Source: Suilimivivens sp963650485
GTDB lineage: Bacteria > Bacillota > Clostridia > Lachnospirales > Lachnospiraceae
Assembly: GCA_963650485.1 (NCBI GenBank)
Contig: CAVJLN010000010.1
Location: forward strand, 6,762-70,761
Direction of reading: 5' to 3'
Length of the DNA: 64,000 nucleotides
Positions 7,817 through 16,356 of the stretch are shown here, piece by piece. Position 1 is the first letter of the stretch. Each line of letters begins with the position of its first letter. The notes under the pieces were generated by a model, which had not been told where the DNA came from, did no database searches, and worked only from the letters and a program-made list of their open reading frames with translations. Made by a program: the position numbers and the translations under genes.

Positions 7817-9355
7817 TTACTCGTTCAACGACTGTTTTACCGGAACCTCGATCTTACGATCGTAGCAGGCAAAGGTATCTTCTACCCATTTTTCCTCCGG
7901 CTTTTTGGTGAAAAGGCTGACAACCGGTACAAGAATCAGACCTGCCACCATAGCGAACGCTCCTGCATTAATCGGAGACTGCAATACCGTCGGGAAGGAG
8001 CTTCTAAAGAACAGATTCAGTGTCATCACACCGACACCAAATACAAAGCTGACATAGCAGGCAGCCCTGGTTGTCTTTTTCCAATATAAGCCATACAGGA
8101 ACGGTGCGAGGAATGCTCCTGCCAGTGCGCCCCACGATACTCCCATGAGCTGTGCGATAAAGGTCACGTTGCTCTTATACTGCACGATTGCAATCACTAC
8201 GGAAATTGCAATAAATACCACGATCAGAAGCCGCATAATGAACACCTGCTTCTTTTCATCCATGTCTTTCACGATATGATCCTTTAATACATCCAGCGTC
8301 AGTGTTGAACTCGATGCCATAACAAGAGAAGATAACGTTGACATGGAAGCGGATAGTACCAGAATCACTACAAGTCCCATGAGAAGATCCGGGAGATTGG
8401 AAAGCATTGCCGGGATCACGGCATCATAACCATCTGCTGCGATGTCAATCTGGCTGCTGTACAGTCTTCCGAATCCACCAAGGAAATAGCATCCTCCGGA
8501 TACCACAACGGCAAATAAAGTAGAAATAATGGTTCCCTTTTTGATAGAAGCCTCACTCTTGATCGCATAGAACTTCTGCACCATCTGCGGAAGTCCCCAG
8601 GTTCCGAGGGATGTCAATACAACCACACAAAGCAGGTTAAGCGAATCCGGTCCAAAGAAGGACGCAAACACACCGGGCTGCGTAGACACGGCCGCATCCT
8701 CTACATTGGCAAGTCCATTCAAAGCTTCTAGGAAACCACCGTTACTTTTTAATACGGCTGCAATTACCACAACAATACCAAACAGCATGATAAGTCCCTG
8801 CAGGAAATCATTGATTGCCGTTGCCATGTAACCGCCTGCTACCACATAGACACCTGTCAATACCGCCATTACCAGAATACATACCGCATAATCAATATGA
8901 AACGCCATTCCGAACAATCGGGATAACCCATTATAAAGCGATGCCGTATATGGAATCAGAAATACGAATACGATCACGGATGCCGCAATCTTTAAATTCT
9001 TGGACTGGAAACGTGTGCCAAAAAATTCCGGCATGGTCGCACTGTCTAAGTGCTGTGTCATAACACGGGTTCTTCTTCCTAAAACCACCCAGGCAAGCAT
9101 CGAGCCCAGCAAAGCATTACCAATTCCGATCCAGGTCGAAGCGATTCCGTATTTCCATCCAAACTGTCCGGCATATCCTACGAAAATAACTGCTGAAAAG
9201 TACGAGGTTCCGTAAGCAAAAGCGGTAAGCCACGGACCGACGCTCCGTCCGCCAAGTACGAATCCATTCACATCTGTTGCATGCTTTCTACAGTAAAAAC
9301 CAATTGCCAGCATCACCCCAAAGAAAATTACCAGCATTAATATTTTGATAATCAT
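7817..9355 (-). CDS. Sodium/solute symporter (SSS family)
   Basis: A 512-residue inner-membrane transporter with ~13 hydrophobic helices. Family features are the first helix plus YCRKHATDVNGFVLGGRSVGPW (the LGGRxxG..(T/A) signature), GYAGQFGWKYG, and the sodium-site region LSASMSTLSSLVMASSSTLTLD, whose two adjacent serines match Na2 residues of PutP/SglT. Substrate cannot be assigned; the family moves proline, pantothenate, sugars and carboxylates. It lies 80 bases after an acyl-CoA ligase gene and shares its promoter and terminator. I infer uptake of a carboxylic acid that the ligase then activates. An AGAGGAGAG box precedes the ATG. Confidence 0.88.
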   Translation of the reverse strand: MIIKILMLVIFFGVMLAIGFYCRKHATDVNGFVLGGRSVGPWLTAFAYGTSYFSAVIFVGYAGQFGWKYGIASTWIGIGNALLGSMLAWVVLGRRTRVMTQHLDSATMPEFFGTRFQSKNLKIAASVIVFVFLIPYTASLYNGLSRLFGMAFHIDYAVCILVMAVLTGVYVVAGGYMATAINDFLQGLIMLFGIVVVIAAVLKSNGGFLEALNGLANVEDAAVSTQPGVFASFFGPDSLNLLCVVVLTSLGTWGLPQMVQKFYAIKSEASIKKGTIISTLFAVVVSGGCYFLGGFGRLYSSQIDIAADGYDAVIPAMLSNLPDLLMGLVVILVLSASMSTLSSLVMASSSTLTLDVLKDHIVKDMDEKKQVFIMRLLIVVFIAISVVIAIVQYKSNVTFIAQLMGVSWGALAGAFLAPFLYGLYWKKTTRAACYVSFVFGVGVMTLNLFFRSSFPTVLQSPINAGAFAMVAGLILVPVVSLFTKKPEEKWVEDTFACYDRKIEVPVKQSLNE

Positions 9356-9435
9356 AACTCTCTCCTCTTTTGCCTTTCTATATCCTCTTTAGTTATGTAA
9401 ACCGCATAACAGAACAATATAAAACGTGCCTTGCA

Positions 9436-11073
9436 TCAGCTACGGTTCTGTGCTTCTACCAGACGCATTCCGCAGTACTGTTCACGAAGCTTCGGCTTCT
9501 CAATCTTACCGGTAGGATTTCTCGGAATGTCAGCAAATACAACCTTATGCGGCCGTTTGTAACGGGGAAGCTTCTGGCAGAACTCATTCACTTCTTCCTC
9601 CGTACAGGATTTATCCGGCTTTAACTCAATCACGGCAAGGGTCGTCTCGCCCAGACGTTTATCCGGAATACCAATGACTGCCACATCATGAATGGCATCT
9701 ATGTTGCGCAGGAAATCCTCGATCTGTACCGGATAAATGTTCTCGCCACCACTGATAATGACATCCTTTTTACGGTCTACCAGGAAGATGAAGCCGTCCT
9801 CATCCATCTGTGCCATGTCACCGGTATAAAGCCAGCCTTCGCCATCCATGACTTCCTTCGTTGCTTCTTCATCATTATAATAACAGGTCATTACTCCGGG
9901 TCCCTTAACCGCAAGCTCGCCAACCTCTCCCTGTGGAACCTCATTCCGTTTTTCGTCCACAATCTTAACCTTCCAGCCAAAGCCCGGCTTACCGATCGCG
10001 CCAACTTTATCAATATTTTCTACTCCAAGATGAACACATCCGGGACCGATGGACTCACTTAAGCCATAGTTGGTATCATACTGATGGTTCGGGAAATAAC
10101 GCTTCCAGTGCTTGATCAGGCTCGGCGGTACCGGCTGTGCGCCGATATGCATGAGTCTCCATTGAGACAGATCATAATCCTCCAGCTTCACTCTTCCGCT
10201 GTCTAATGCTTCCAGAATATCCTGTGCCCACGGAACTAAAAGCCACACGATCGTACACTTTTCTTTGGATATCGCATCCAATATGTATTCCGGTCTGGTT
10301 CCCTTTAACAGAACCGCCCTGCTTCCGGACAAAAGAGAACCGAACCAGTGCATCTTCGCACCCGTATGATATAACGGAGGAATGCACAGGAACACATCGT
10401 CCCTAGTCTGTCCGTGATGATTCTGCTCCACACGGCAGGCGTGGATCAGACTTTCATGATTATGTAAGATTGCTTTCGGGAATCCCGTTGTTCCGGAAGA
10501 AAAATAAATTGCCGCATCATCCTGTTCTGTAAGAGGAATCTTCGGTGCCACACTGGAACAGTTTGAAGTCAGTGAACTGTAATCCTCTGCAAAGGTCGGA
10601 CAATTATCTCCTACGAAGAACAATAGGCGGTTGCGGATGATTTCATCTGCAATCTCCTCCACACGCCCGATAAATTCAGGTCCGAATACCAGTACATCAG
10701 CCTCGGCCTTTTCTACACAATACTGGATTTCATCCGGCGCATAACGGAAGTTCAGTGGAACGGCAAGCGCTCCCGTTTTCATAATTCCGAAATAAATCGG
10801 CAGCCATTCCAGGCAGTTCATTAACAGAATTGCCACCTTGTCCCCCTTCTTAATTCCCCTTGAAATCAGCAGGTTGGCAAACCGGTTCGCCTTCTCATCA
10901 AATACCCGCCATGTAATCTCCCTGCGATAATGGGTCATCGGATTGGGTTCTATCAGTTCATACTCCTTCCAGGTAACTCTCCGGATCTCTTTGACCTCCG
11001 GATTAATTTCCACCAGACAGACCTCATCCCCATAACTTCTGCTGTTCTGTTCCAATACATCTACAATTGTCAT
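9436..11073 (-). CDS. AMP-forming acyl-CoA synthetase / ligase
   Basis: A 545-residue ANL-superfamily enzyme that activates a carboxylate through an acyl-AMP and transfers it to CoA. Core motifs are the phosphate loop IYFSSGTTGFPKAILHNH (near 195), A5-like NYGLSESIGPG, YTGDMAQMDEDGFIFLVDRKKD (A7/A8 hinge) and the catalytic lysine in NPTGKIEKPKLRE near the C-terminus. An N-terminal insertion (IEPNPMTHYRREITW) follows the first strand. It resembles medium/long-chain or aryl acid ligases; the substrate is not evident. It is the first gene of a two-gene unit with the symporter. The ATG has AAAGGAG upstream. Confidence 0.88.
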   Translation of the reverse strand: MTIVDVLEQNSRSYGDEVCLVEINPEVKEIRRVTWKEYELIEPNPMTHYRREITWRVFDEKANRFANLLISRGIKKGDKVAILLMNCLEWLPIYFGIMKTGALAVPLNFRYAPDEIQYCVEKAEADVLVFGPEFIGRVEEIADEIIRNRLLFFVGDNCPTFAEDYSSLTSNCSSVAPKIPLTEQDDAAIYFSSGTTGFPKAILHNHESLIHACRVEQNHHGQTRDDVFLCIPPLYHTGAKMHWFGSLLSGSRAVLLKGTRPEYILDAISKEKCTIVWLLVPWAQDILEALDSGRVKLEDYDLSQWRLMHIGAQPVPPSLIKHWKRYFPNHQYDTNYGLSESIGPGCVHLGVENIDKVGAIGKPGFGWKVKIVDEKRNEVPQGEVGELAVKGPGVMTCYYNDEEATKEVMDGEGWLYTGDMAQMDEDGFIFLVDRKKDVIISGGENIYPVQIEDFLRNIDAIHDVAVIGIPDKRLGETTLAVIELKPDKSCTEEEVNEFCQKLPRYKRPHKVVFADIPRNPTGKIEKPKLREQYCGMRLVEAQNRS

Positions 11074-11161
11074 TTTCCTGCTCCTTTGTTGTTCGATAAC
11101 TCTTTTTGTTGTGTATACTCATTATGTTGTTCTTTTGCACTTTAACGCTTTTACCTATTGA

Positions 11162-11190
11162 AGTATACCCTTACAGACATTATTTGTCAA
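11162..11190 (-). promoter_or_regulatory. Consensus sigma-A promoter of the ligase-symporter unit
   Basis: TTGACA (11185-11190), a 17-bp spacer and TATACT (11162-11167) on the minus strand. The start codon lies 88 bp downstream, leaving an ~80-nt leader without an obvious operator. Confidence 0.85.
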
Positions 11191-11262
11191 GAAAAAGGCA
11201 ACAGACCATTCTATGTCGGCTTTCAAATATTGTCTATTCTGTAATTCTTTTGCATCTATCCC

Positions 11263-11300
11263 AACAAAAACAGACAGCACAGAATCCCTTCCATGCTGTC
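11263..11300 (-). terminator. Rho-independent terminator of thyX
   Basis: GACAGCA (11294-11300 on the minus strand) pairs with TGCTGTC (11273-11279) across a 14-nt loop, followed by TGTTTTTG. It lies ~45 bases after the thyX stop and separates it from the ligase promoter. Confidence 0.8.
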
Positions 11301-11345
11301 CTATTACACACAACTAAAATTATTGTCTATTCAGTTACCGGAAAA

Positions 11346-12023
11346 TTACACTTCCTTCTTGGGCTTCCGTCCACAGCACTTTGTCTCGGTACAGAATCCG
11401 GTAACCTCACACTTCGGCTGAAAATAATTCTCGGTTAAGAACTTCCACTCTTCCGAGTAATTACTGAGTTCCGCCTTCATATCGTTCATCAGCCGGCGAA
11501 ACTCCCAATATGCTCTCGTACAGAGTCTCTGATGAGACATATCCACGAGATTCCTTAAATTGGTACGAAGTACCACCTTGCTTTCCATTCCAAGCGGAAG
11601 AAGCATACCCACATCCTCACGCGGCAGCTCCATCGCTTCCAGCTTCTGCATTGCCGTAAGAATCTCTTCCATGGCATGCTCATAAATCGCTTTCGCCTCT
11701 TCATTACCAGCAATCGTCGGCGGCGTCACATATGGAAAGCCCTTCTGATAATTGATATATCTGGTAGAAGCCTGCAGTCTTGTCGGGCTGCCTCCGATAT
11801 GGGTATATAATTCACGGATCACTCTTGCGGAATATCCTTCGAGAATCATGTAAACCTGCGGATACTCCCAGGTTCTTCCGTGTCCGGAAGAAAGGCAGTC
11901 CAGTCCTCTCTTATAGTTACGGTCTTCTTTCGTGATGTCGGCTCCCCAGCATACACCGGCCTCACGCCCGATCAGACTGATTGGATCCTTTGTGGTTTCA
12001 TTTTGAATTATGATCTTTCCCAT
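11346..12023 (-). CDS. thyX: Flavin-dependent thymidylate synthase (divergent type)
   Basis: Makes dTMP from dUMP with methylenetetrahydrofolate and FAD. The 225-residue protein carries SGHGRTWEYPQVYMILEGYSARVIRE and THIGGSPTRLQASTRY, which takes the place of the ThyX RHR-x(7)-S signature; only the S-x-R-Y part is canonical. The downstream LLPLGMESKVVLRTNLRNLVD and SHQRLCTRAYWEFR segments match the ThyX core, where arginines bind dUMP. The cysteine-rich tail (CEVTGFCTETKCCGRKP) is usual in Clostridia homologues. ATG preceded by GGAGAG. The assignment is by family resemblance; the motif is degenerate. Confidence 0.8.
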   Translation of the reverse strand: MGKIIIQNETTKDPISLIGREAGVCWGADITKEDRNYKRGLDCLSSGHGRTWEYPQVYMILEGYSARVIRELYTHIGGSPTRLQASTRYINYQKGFPYVTPPTIAGNEEAKAIYEHAMEEILTAMQKLEAMELPREDVGMLLPLGMESKVVLRTNLRNLVDMSHQRLCTRAYWEFRRLMNDMKAELSNYSEEWKFLTENYFQPKCEVTGFCTETKCCGRKPKKEV

Positions 12024-12081
12024 CTTTGTTCTCTTCTCTCCGTTCGTTTATATGGTCTGCTTCGCAGGATATTTGCTCGTT

Positions 12082-12140
12082 AATGAGCCCCGAAAACCAA
12101 ATGTCTGTTTCACAGCCGCTTGGTTTTCTTTGGGCTCATT
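12082..12140. repeat. Long stem-loop spanning the 3' end of the flippase-like gene
   Basis: AATGAGCCC (12082-12090) pairs perfectly with 12132-12140, and AAAACCAA (12093-12100) pairs with 12120-12127. The loop is ~19 nt. The stop codon of the 12110-13168 gene is inside. No T-run follows on the minus strand, so it may protect the 3' end or assist Rho-dependent termination. Confidence 0.6.
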
Positions 12141-13168
12141 ACATTATACATCACCTCATTAATTCTCTGCAAGAGCACAATAAGTCCGCCAATTGCAAAT
12201 GGGACGATCCAGGTCACGAAACGGAATACCAGAATTGCCGGTACGGTCACGGATTCCGGTAAGAAGAACCCAAACAGGAGAAGGAAAACGAATTCCAGCG
12301 AACCGATTCCGGAGGGCGCCGGAATCACACCTGCAAGCATATAGGCAACTGCCATCAGGCACACATTTAAGAAGAAATCCGGGAACTCCTGTCCACGGAA
12401 CATATAGGCCGGAATGAGATACACCATAAGAAGCATCCCCATACTTTTAAGCAAAACCAGAAGGAAGCCGCCCTTTTTCCGAAAGACCACCTTCCCGGTA
12501 TCATTTAAAAGCCCGGCCTGTTCTTTGCCCTTCTGCAGTGTTTTCTGTAAAGAAGGGAATTTCCCGGACAGCTTATCACATCCCCAGTTCACAAATTGCA
12601 GCACCTTAGAAGAAGCTGCAACAGAAAGCATGACCACCACAATCACAAAGGTGATGAGAACACCCACCACCATATATTTCCCATAAGATGTACAGATCTC
12701 ATCCATTTTCCCGGATGTAAGCAGGAACAGAAATCCGCTCACACCAAGAAGCATCACGGCAATTTTCTTTAACACAAACTGAAGCATCGAAATGCCCGTT
12801 CCCTGTGCCGGTGGAATATCTTTTTTTGACAGATAATAAATCTGTGCAATTCCTGATCCGCTCCCCAATGTAATCAGGCGGTAAAATTCACAGCAATAGG
12901 CTACTTTTATCGACTCCCACAGCGGATAAGCGTTTCCGGATAACCGTACCACGCCCTGCATGACGGCTCCTTCCATAAAGAAAAAGCCACCTGCAAGCAG
13001 ACAGCATATGACAATCTCATAGAAAGACAATGCCCGAATTCCACTTATAATGTCTTCTAAAGAATCCCGGTAAAAAACCAGCGCTGCTGCCAGCAGGATC
13101 CCTACCAGCAGCAGACTGATGATTCCGCTATATTTTCTTTTCTTCCCTTTTCCTTTTTCTCTCTTCAT
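12110..13168 (-). CDS. Lysylphosphatidylglycerol-synthase-type transmembrane (flippase-like) protein
   Basis: About 352 residues with a basic N-terminus (MKREKGKGKKRK) and some eight membrane helices. It belongs to the UPF0104/AglD-like family, which equals the MprF N-terminal flippase domain without the catalytic half. Family features seen are YCCEFYRLITLGSGSGIAQIYYLSKKD and GVIPAPSGIGSLEFVFLLLFG. Members move or help export lipids or polymers. The ATG at 13166-13168 has AAAGGA close by; an ATG five codons upstream lacks a ribosome site. A radical SAM gene precedes it by ~120 bases on the same strand, so the two may act on the same lipid. Confidence 0.82.
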   Translation of the reverse strand: MKREKGKGKKRKYSGIISLLLVGILLAAALVFYRDSLEDIISGIRALSFYEIVICCLLAGGFFFMEGAVMQGVVRLSGNAYPLWESIKVAYCCEFYRLITLGSGSGIAQIYYLSKKDIPPAQGTGISMLQFVLKKIAVMLLGVSGFLFLLTSGKMDEICTSYGKYMVVGVLITFVIVVVMLSVAASSKVLQFVNWGCDKLSGKFPSLQKTLQKGKEQAGLLNDTGKVVFRKKGGFLLVLLKSMGMLLMVYLIPAYMFRGQEFPDFFLNVCLMAVAYMLAGVIPAPSGIGSLEFVFLLLFGFFLPESVTVPAILVFRFVTWIVPFAIGGLIVLLQRINEVMYNVMSPKKTKRL

Positions 13169-13289
13169 GTATCCTTTCTTCATATCATATGACTCATAAC
13201 TATTACAACGACTCAGTTACAGACCACTTGAAACCATTTTATATGGAATTCCTACAGTAGTTCTGAATCCCATTTTCTTCCCATTCTTC

Positions 13290-14690
13290 TTAATCTGCCT
13301 TCTTATAGTTCTCATAGCTCGGCTTCTTGTGCGGCGTTGCATTCCAAAGCTTTTCTGCTTCCGGTGCCCACTGCTTGGCGTAAGCATGGCACTTCTCACA
13401 TAAATGCTCTGCCGTTTCCGGGGACTGGAGATCGGTGGACTTTGCTCCGGTTTCCTTTACCATGTGCTGCAAAATCTCCGGATTTTCCAGCATCGGGCAG
13501 GGTCTTAAATGATTCTCATTGAACGGCTGGTTATTATAATATGCCATAAACAGCGGGGAGTGCAGGATCTCAAGCAGACTGCTTGTCCGGATGTTGGCAT
13601 TTGAGTAATGAATGAATACACAAGGCTCTGCATCACCGTTCGCATTGATATGGAAATAATTCCGTCCACCGGCAATACATCCGCCAACATATTCTCCATC
13701 ATTCTGGAAGTCCATGGTAAAGATGCCCTTGCCATGTGTCATATTACGGATTTCACGTACACGCTCACGCATATATTTTCTCTGCTCCATGGTAGGAAGA
13801 AGCTCCACAGCCGCATCGTTTCCTACCGGCATGTAATGAAAGTACAGAGAATAGCGGCATCCCTTTTCCACTATCAGATCAATGAATTCATCACTGGTTA
13901 CGGTTTCAATATTCTGTGAAGTATAGCAGATGGATGTTCCGAAGATTAATCCATACTCCTTCAGCAGATCCATCGCCTGCATCACCTTCTCAAACACTCC
14001 TGTTCCACGACGCAGGTCATTCACCTCTGAGAATCCTTCCAGACTGATCGCCAGATAAAGGTTTCCAAGCCTTACCATCTCCCGACAAAGCGCTTCATTC
14101 ACCAGAGTACCGTTTGTATAAGCAAGGAACGCACAATCATGATGCTTTTCACACAGTCTTAAAATATCATCCTTACGAACCAGCGGTTCTCCGCCTGTAA
14201 ACATATAGAAGTAAATTCCGAGCTCCTTTCCCTGTGTGATGATATCGTCCATTTCCTTGAAGGTCAGGTTCAGACGGTTGCCATACTCTGCTGCCCAGCA
14301 TCCGGTACAATGCAGATTGCAGGCACTGGTCGGGTCCATCAGAATCAGCCACGGAATGTTGCACTTCTGTACCTCTCTTATCTTCCGGATCGTCTTCGTT
14401 CCATGAAAAAAGGCTTCATAGCCAAGGTTTAGAGCTGTCATTTTTAATACATATGGATCGACCTCATCTAAGAGACGATGAATATATTTGTTTAGGGTTC
14501 CGTCCTGATCACAGACCATCTGCTTTGCCTTATCATAATCAATATCAATTTTTTCGCCATCCATATATTTCTGCATCAGGTCAATCAGCTTTACGATTTC
14601 ACCCTCAGGATTTTTATTGAGGTTCTTTAAGGTAACGTCCAGTGCAGTACCAAACGCAGCTCTTCCTGCTGCATGTGTCATAGCTCCCAT
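13290..14690 (-). CDS. Radical SAM protein with C-terminal cysteine motif
   Basis: A 466-residue enzyme with an N-terminal helical region (~110 residues), then the radical SAM cluster motif CNLHCTGC (CxxxCxxC) following LILMDPTSA. The GGEP motif (YMFTGGEPLVRKDDIL) and TNGTLVNEAL follow. A later region has GGCIAGGRNYFHINANGDAEPCVFIHYSN, and the tail has PCPMLENP and EHLCEKCHAYAKQW, resembling SPASM-type auxiliary cluster ligands. Start at ATG 14688-14690 (MGAMTHAAGRA) with AGGAGG upstream. No peptide substrate gene is seen nearby. The neighbour is a flippase-like membrane protein, so lipid modification is possible but unproven. Confidence 0.85.
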   Translation of the reverse strand: MGAMTHAAGRAAFGTALDVTLKNLNKNPEGEIVKLIDLMQKYMDGEKIDIDYDKAKQMVCDQDGTLNKYIHRLLDEVDPYVLKMTALNLGYEAFFHGTKTIRKIREVQKCNIPWLILMDPTSACNLHCTGCWAAEYGNRLNLTFKEMDDIITQGKELGIYFYMFTGGEPLVRKDDILRLCEKHHDCAFLAYTNGTLVNEALCREMVRLGNLYLAISLEGFSEVNDLRRGTGVFEKVMQAMDLLKEYGLIFGTSICYTSQNIETVTSDEFIDLIVEKGCRYSLYFHYMPVGNDAAVELLPTMEQRKYMRERVREIRNMTHGKGIFTMDFQNDGEYVGGCIAGGRNYFHINANGDAEPCVFIHYSNANIRTSSLLEILHSPLFMAYYNNQPFNENHLRPCPMLENPEILQHMVKETGAKSTDLQSPETAEHLCEKCHAYAKQWAPEAEKLWNATPHKKPSYENYKKAD

Positions 14691-14810
14691 CTTCGTATCC
14701 TCCTGCTTCTTTTGTAAAATATAACAGATCCCCGATCCCCGGTTCACGCTTTCGTGTTATCTTGTTCTCTTGATTTCAGAATACATAAACTGTTTTTAAA
14801 GATAAATGGA

Positions 14811-14848
14811 CAAAAAAAAGACAATGCATGAAATTTATACATTGTCTT
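14811..14848 (-). terminator. Rho-independent terminator of the purC-purB-purF unit
   Basis: AAGACAATG pairs with CATTGTCTT across a 13-nt loop, followed by eight Ts on the minus strand, ~60 bases after the purF-like stop codon. Confidence 0.9.
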
Positions 14849-14910
14849 AATTTTGCTTAATTTTTAAGCACTTTTGTTAAAATGTCTATTGCTTTTGTCC
14901 CATATCTTTC

Positions 14911-16317
14911 TTATTCCCTGCCATCCCAGCAGTAGGTACAGAGCCTGCAGCGGTCGATTCCAACAGATGCAATCATGTCATCCAGACGGTGGAACCGTAA
15001 GGAAGTAAAGTTCAACTGTACGCCGATCCGCTTTACCATCTCCTGATACTCGAAAGAGTCCGGATTGGAATACGCACTTAAATTCACATCAGCTGCATTT
15101 CCGGTCATTTCCTTAATCGTTCTTCTGGTAATCAGTTCCATCTCGGATGAAGAACGTGAGAAATTCAGATACTTACATCCATATAATAACGGTGGGCATG
15201 CCGTACGGATATGTACTTCTTTCGCTCCGCTCTGGTACAGGAATTCGGTTGTTTCCCGAAGCTGTGTACCACGTACAATGGAATCGTCAATCAGCAGAAG
15301 GCTCTTGTCCTTGATCAGGTCATGTACCGGAATCAGCTTCATCTTTGCAATCATATTCCGCTGACTCTGGATCGTCGGCATAAAGGAACGAGGCCACGTT
15401 GGCGTATACTTGATAAACGGTCTGGAAAAGGGAATTCCGGACGCATTGGAATATCCGATTGCATGTGCTACACCAGAATCCGGAACACCAGCCACATTAT
15501 CCGGATGCACATCATCCCTCTTTGCAAGGAGTGCACCACAGTTGTAACGCATCTTCTCTACACTGATGCCCTCGTAGGAAGAAGACGGATAACCGTAATA
15601 TACCCAGAGAAAGGTACAGATCTTCATATCCTTACCTGGTGAAACCAGTGACGTTACTGATTCCGGCGTCACAATAACGATTTCTCCGGGGCCTAACTCC
15701 TTTTCATCCACATAACCGAGGTTCAGATAGGCAAAGCTTTCAAAGGAAATACAGTAAGCATCCTCCTTTTTTCCAACTACAACCGGCGTTCTCCCAAGCC
15801 GGTCTCTGGAAGCATAAATTCCCTTGGGTGTCAGCAGCACCACTGTCATGGAACCATCAATCACTTCCTGCACATACTGCAGACCTTCGATCAGATTGTC
15901 CTTCTGATTGATAATGGCTGCCACAAGCTCGGTTGCATTGATATCCCCGCCGCTCATTTCAAGGAAATGGGAATGTCCCGAGGAAAACAGCTTTTCAACG
16001 ATAGCTTCCACGTTATTGATCTTACCAACGGTCATGATCGCATAAGTACCATGATGAGAACGCACAAGCAGAGGCTGTGGTTCATAATCTGAAATACAGC
16101 CGATTCCCAGGTAACCCTGCATTTCATTTACATCCTTGTCAAACTTAGTCCGGAAAGGCGCATTCTCAATATTGTGAATGGCTCTTTCAAAACCGGTCTC
16201 TTTATTATATACGGCCATACCTGCCCTTCTGGTTCCCAGATGGGAATGGTAGTCCGTACCGAAAAACAAGTCAAATACGCAATCCTTCTTTGACGCTACG
16301 CCAAAAAATCCACCCAT
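14911..16317 (-). CDS. purF: Amidophosphoribosyltransferase-like protein lacking the catalytic Cys
   Basis: PurF makes phosphoribosylamine from PRPP and glutamine. This 468-residue homologue begins MGGFFGVASKKDCVFD: the N-terminal nucleophile Cys of the glutaminase domain is Gly, and the RYAT glutamine-binding segment is replaced by GIGCISDYEPQPLL. The phosphoribosyltransferase half is intact: VPDSGVAHAIGYS and the PRPP loop LLLIDDSIVRGTQL. Cysteines matching the 4Fe-4S ligands of B. subtilis PurF remain (ICTFLWVYYG, LLYGCKYLNF, CRLCTYCWDG). It is third after purC and purB. I infer an ammonia-dependent or partner-dependent enzyme, or a regulatory paralogue. Confidence 0.85.
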   Translation of the reverse strand: MGGFFGVASKKDCVFDLFFGTDYHSHLGTRRAGMAVYNKETGFERAIHNIENAPFRTKFDKDVNEMQGYLGIGCISDYEPQPLLVRSHHGTYAIMTVGKINNVEAIVEKLFSSGHSHFLEMSGGDINATELVAAIINQKDNLIEGLQYVQEVIDGSMTVVLLTPKGIYASRDRLGRTPVVVGKKEDAYCISFESFAYLNLGYVDEKELGPGEIVIVTPESVTSLVSPGKDMKICTFLWVYYGYPSSSYEGISVEKMRYNCGALLAKRDDVHPDNVAGVPDSGVAHAIGYSNASGIPFSRPFIKYTPTWPRSFMPTIQSQRNMIAKMKLIPVHDLIKDKSLLLIDDSIVRGTQLRETTEFLYQSGAKEVHIRTACPPLLYGCKYLNFSRSSSEMELITRRTIKEMTGNAADVNLSAYSNPDSFEYQEMVKRIGVQLNFTSLRFHRLDDMIASVGIDRCRLCTYCWDGRE

Positions 16318-16356
16318 AAATATATTCCTTTCCTTAAAACTACCCTCATGATTTAT

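Noticed and set aside
11229..11332. 11-bp direct repeat ATTGTCTATTC as insertion target duplication
   Set aside because: The 82 bp between the copies are just the thyX terminator and AT-rich sequence without end repeats; chance cannot be excluded.
13217..13399. Basic 60-residue minus-strand frame overlapping the radical SAM gene end
   Set aside because: Overlaps the radical SAM coding sequence in another frame, arginine-rich shadow composition, no ribosome site.
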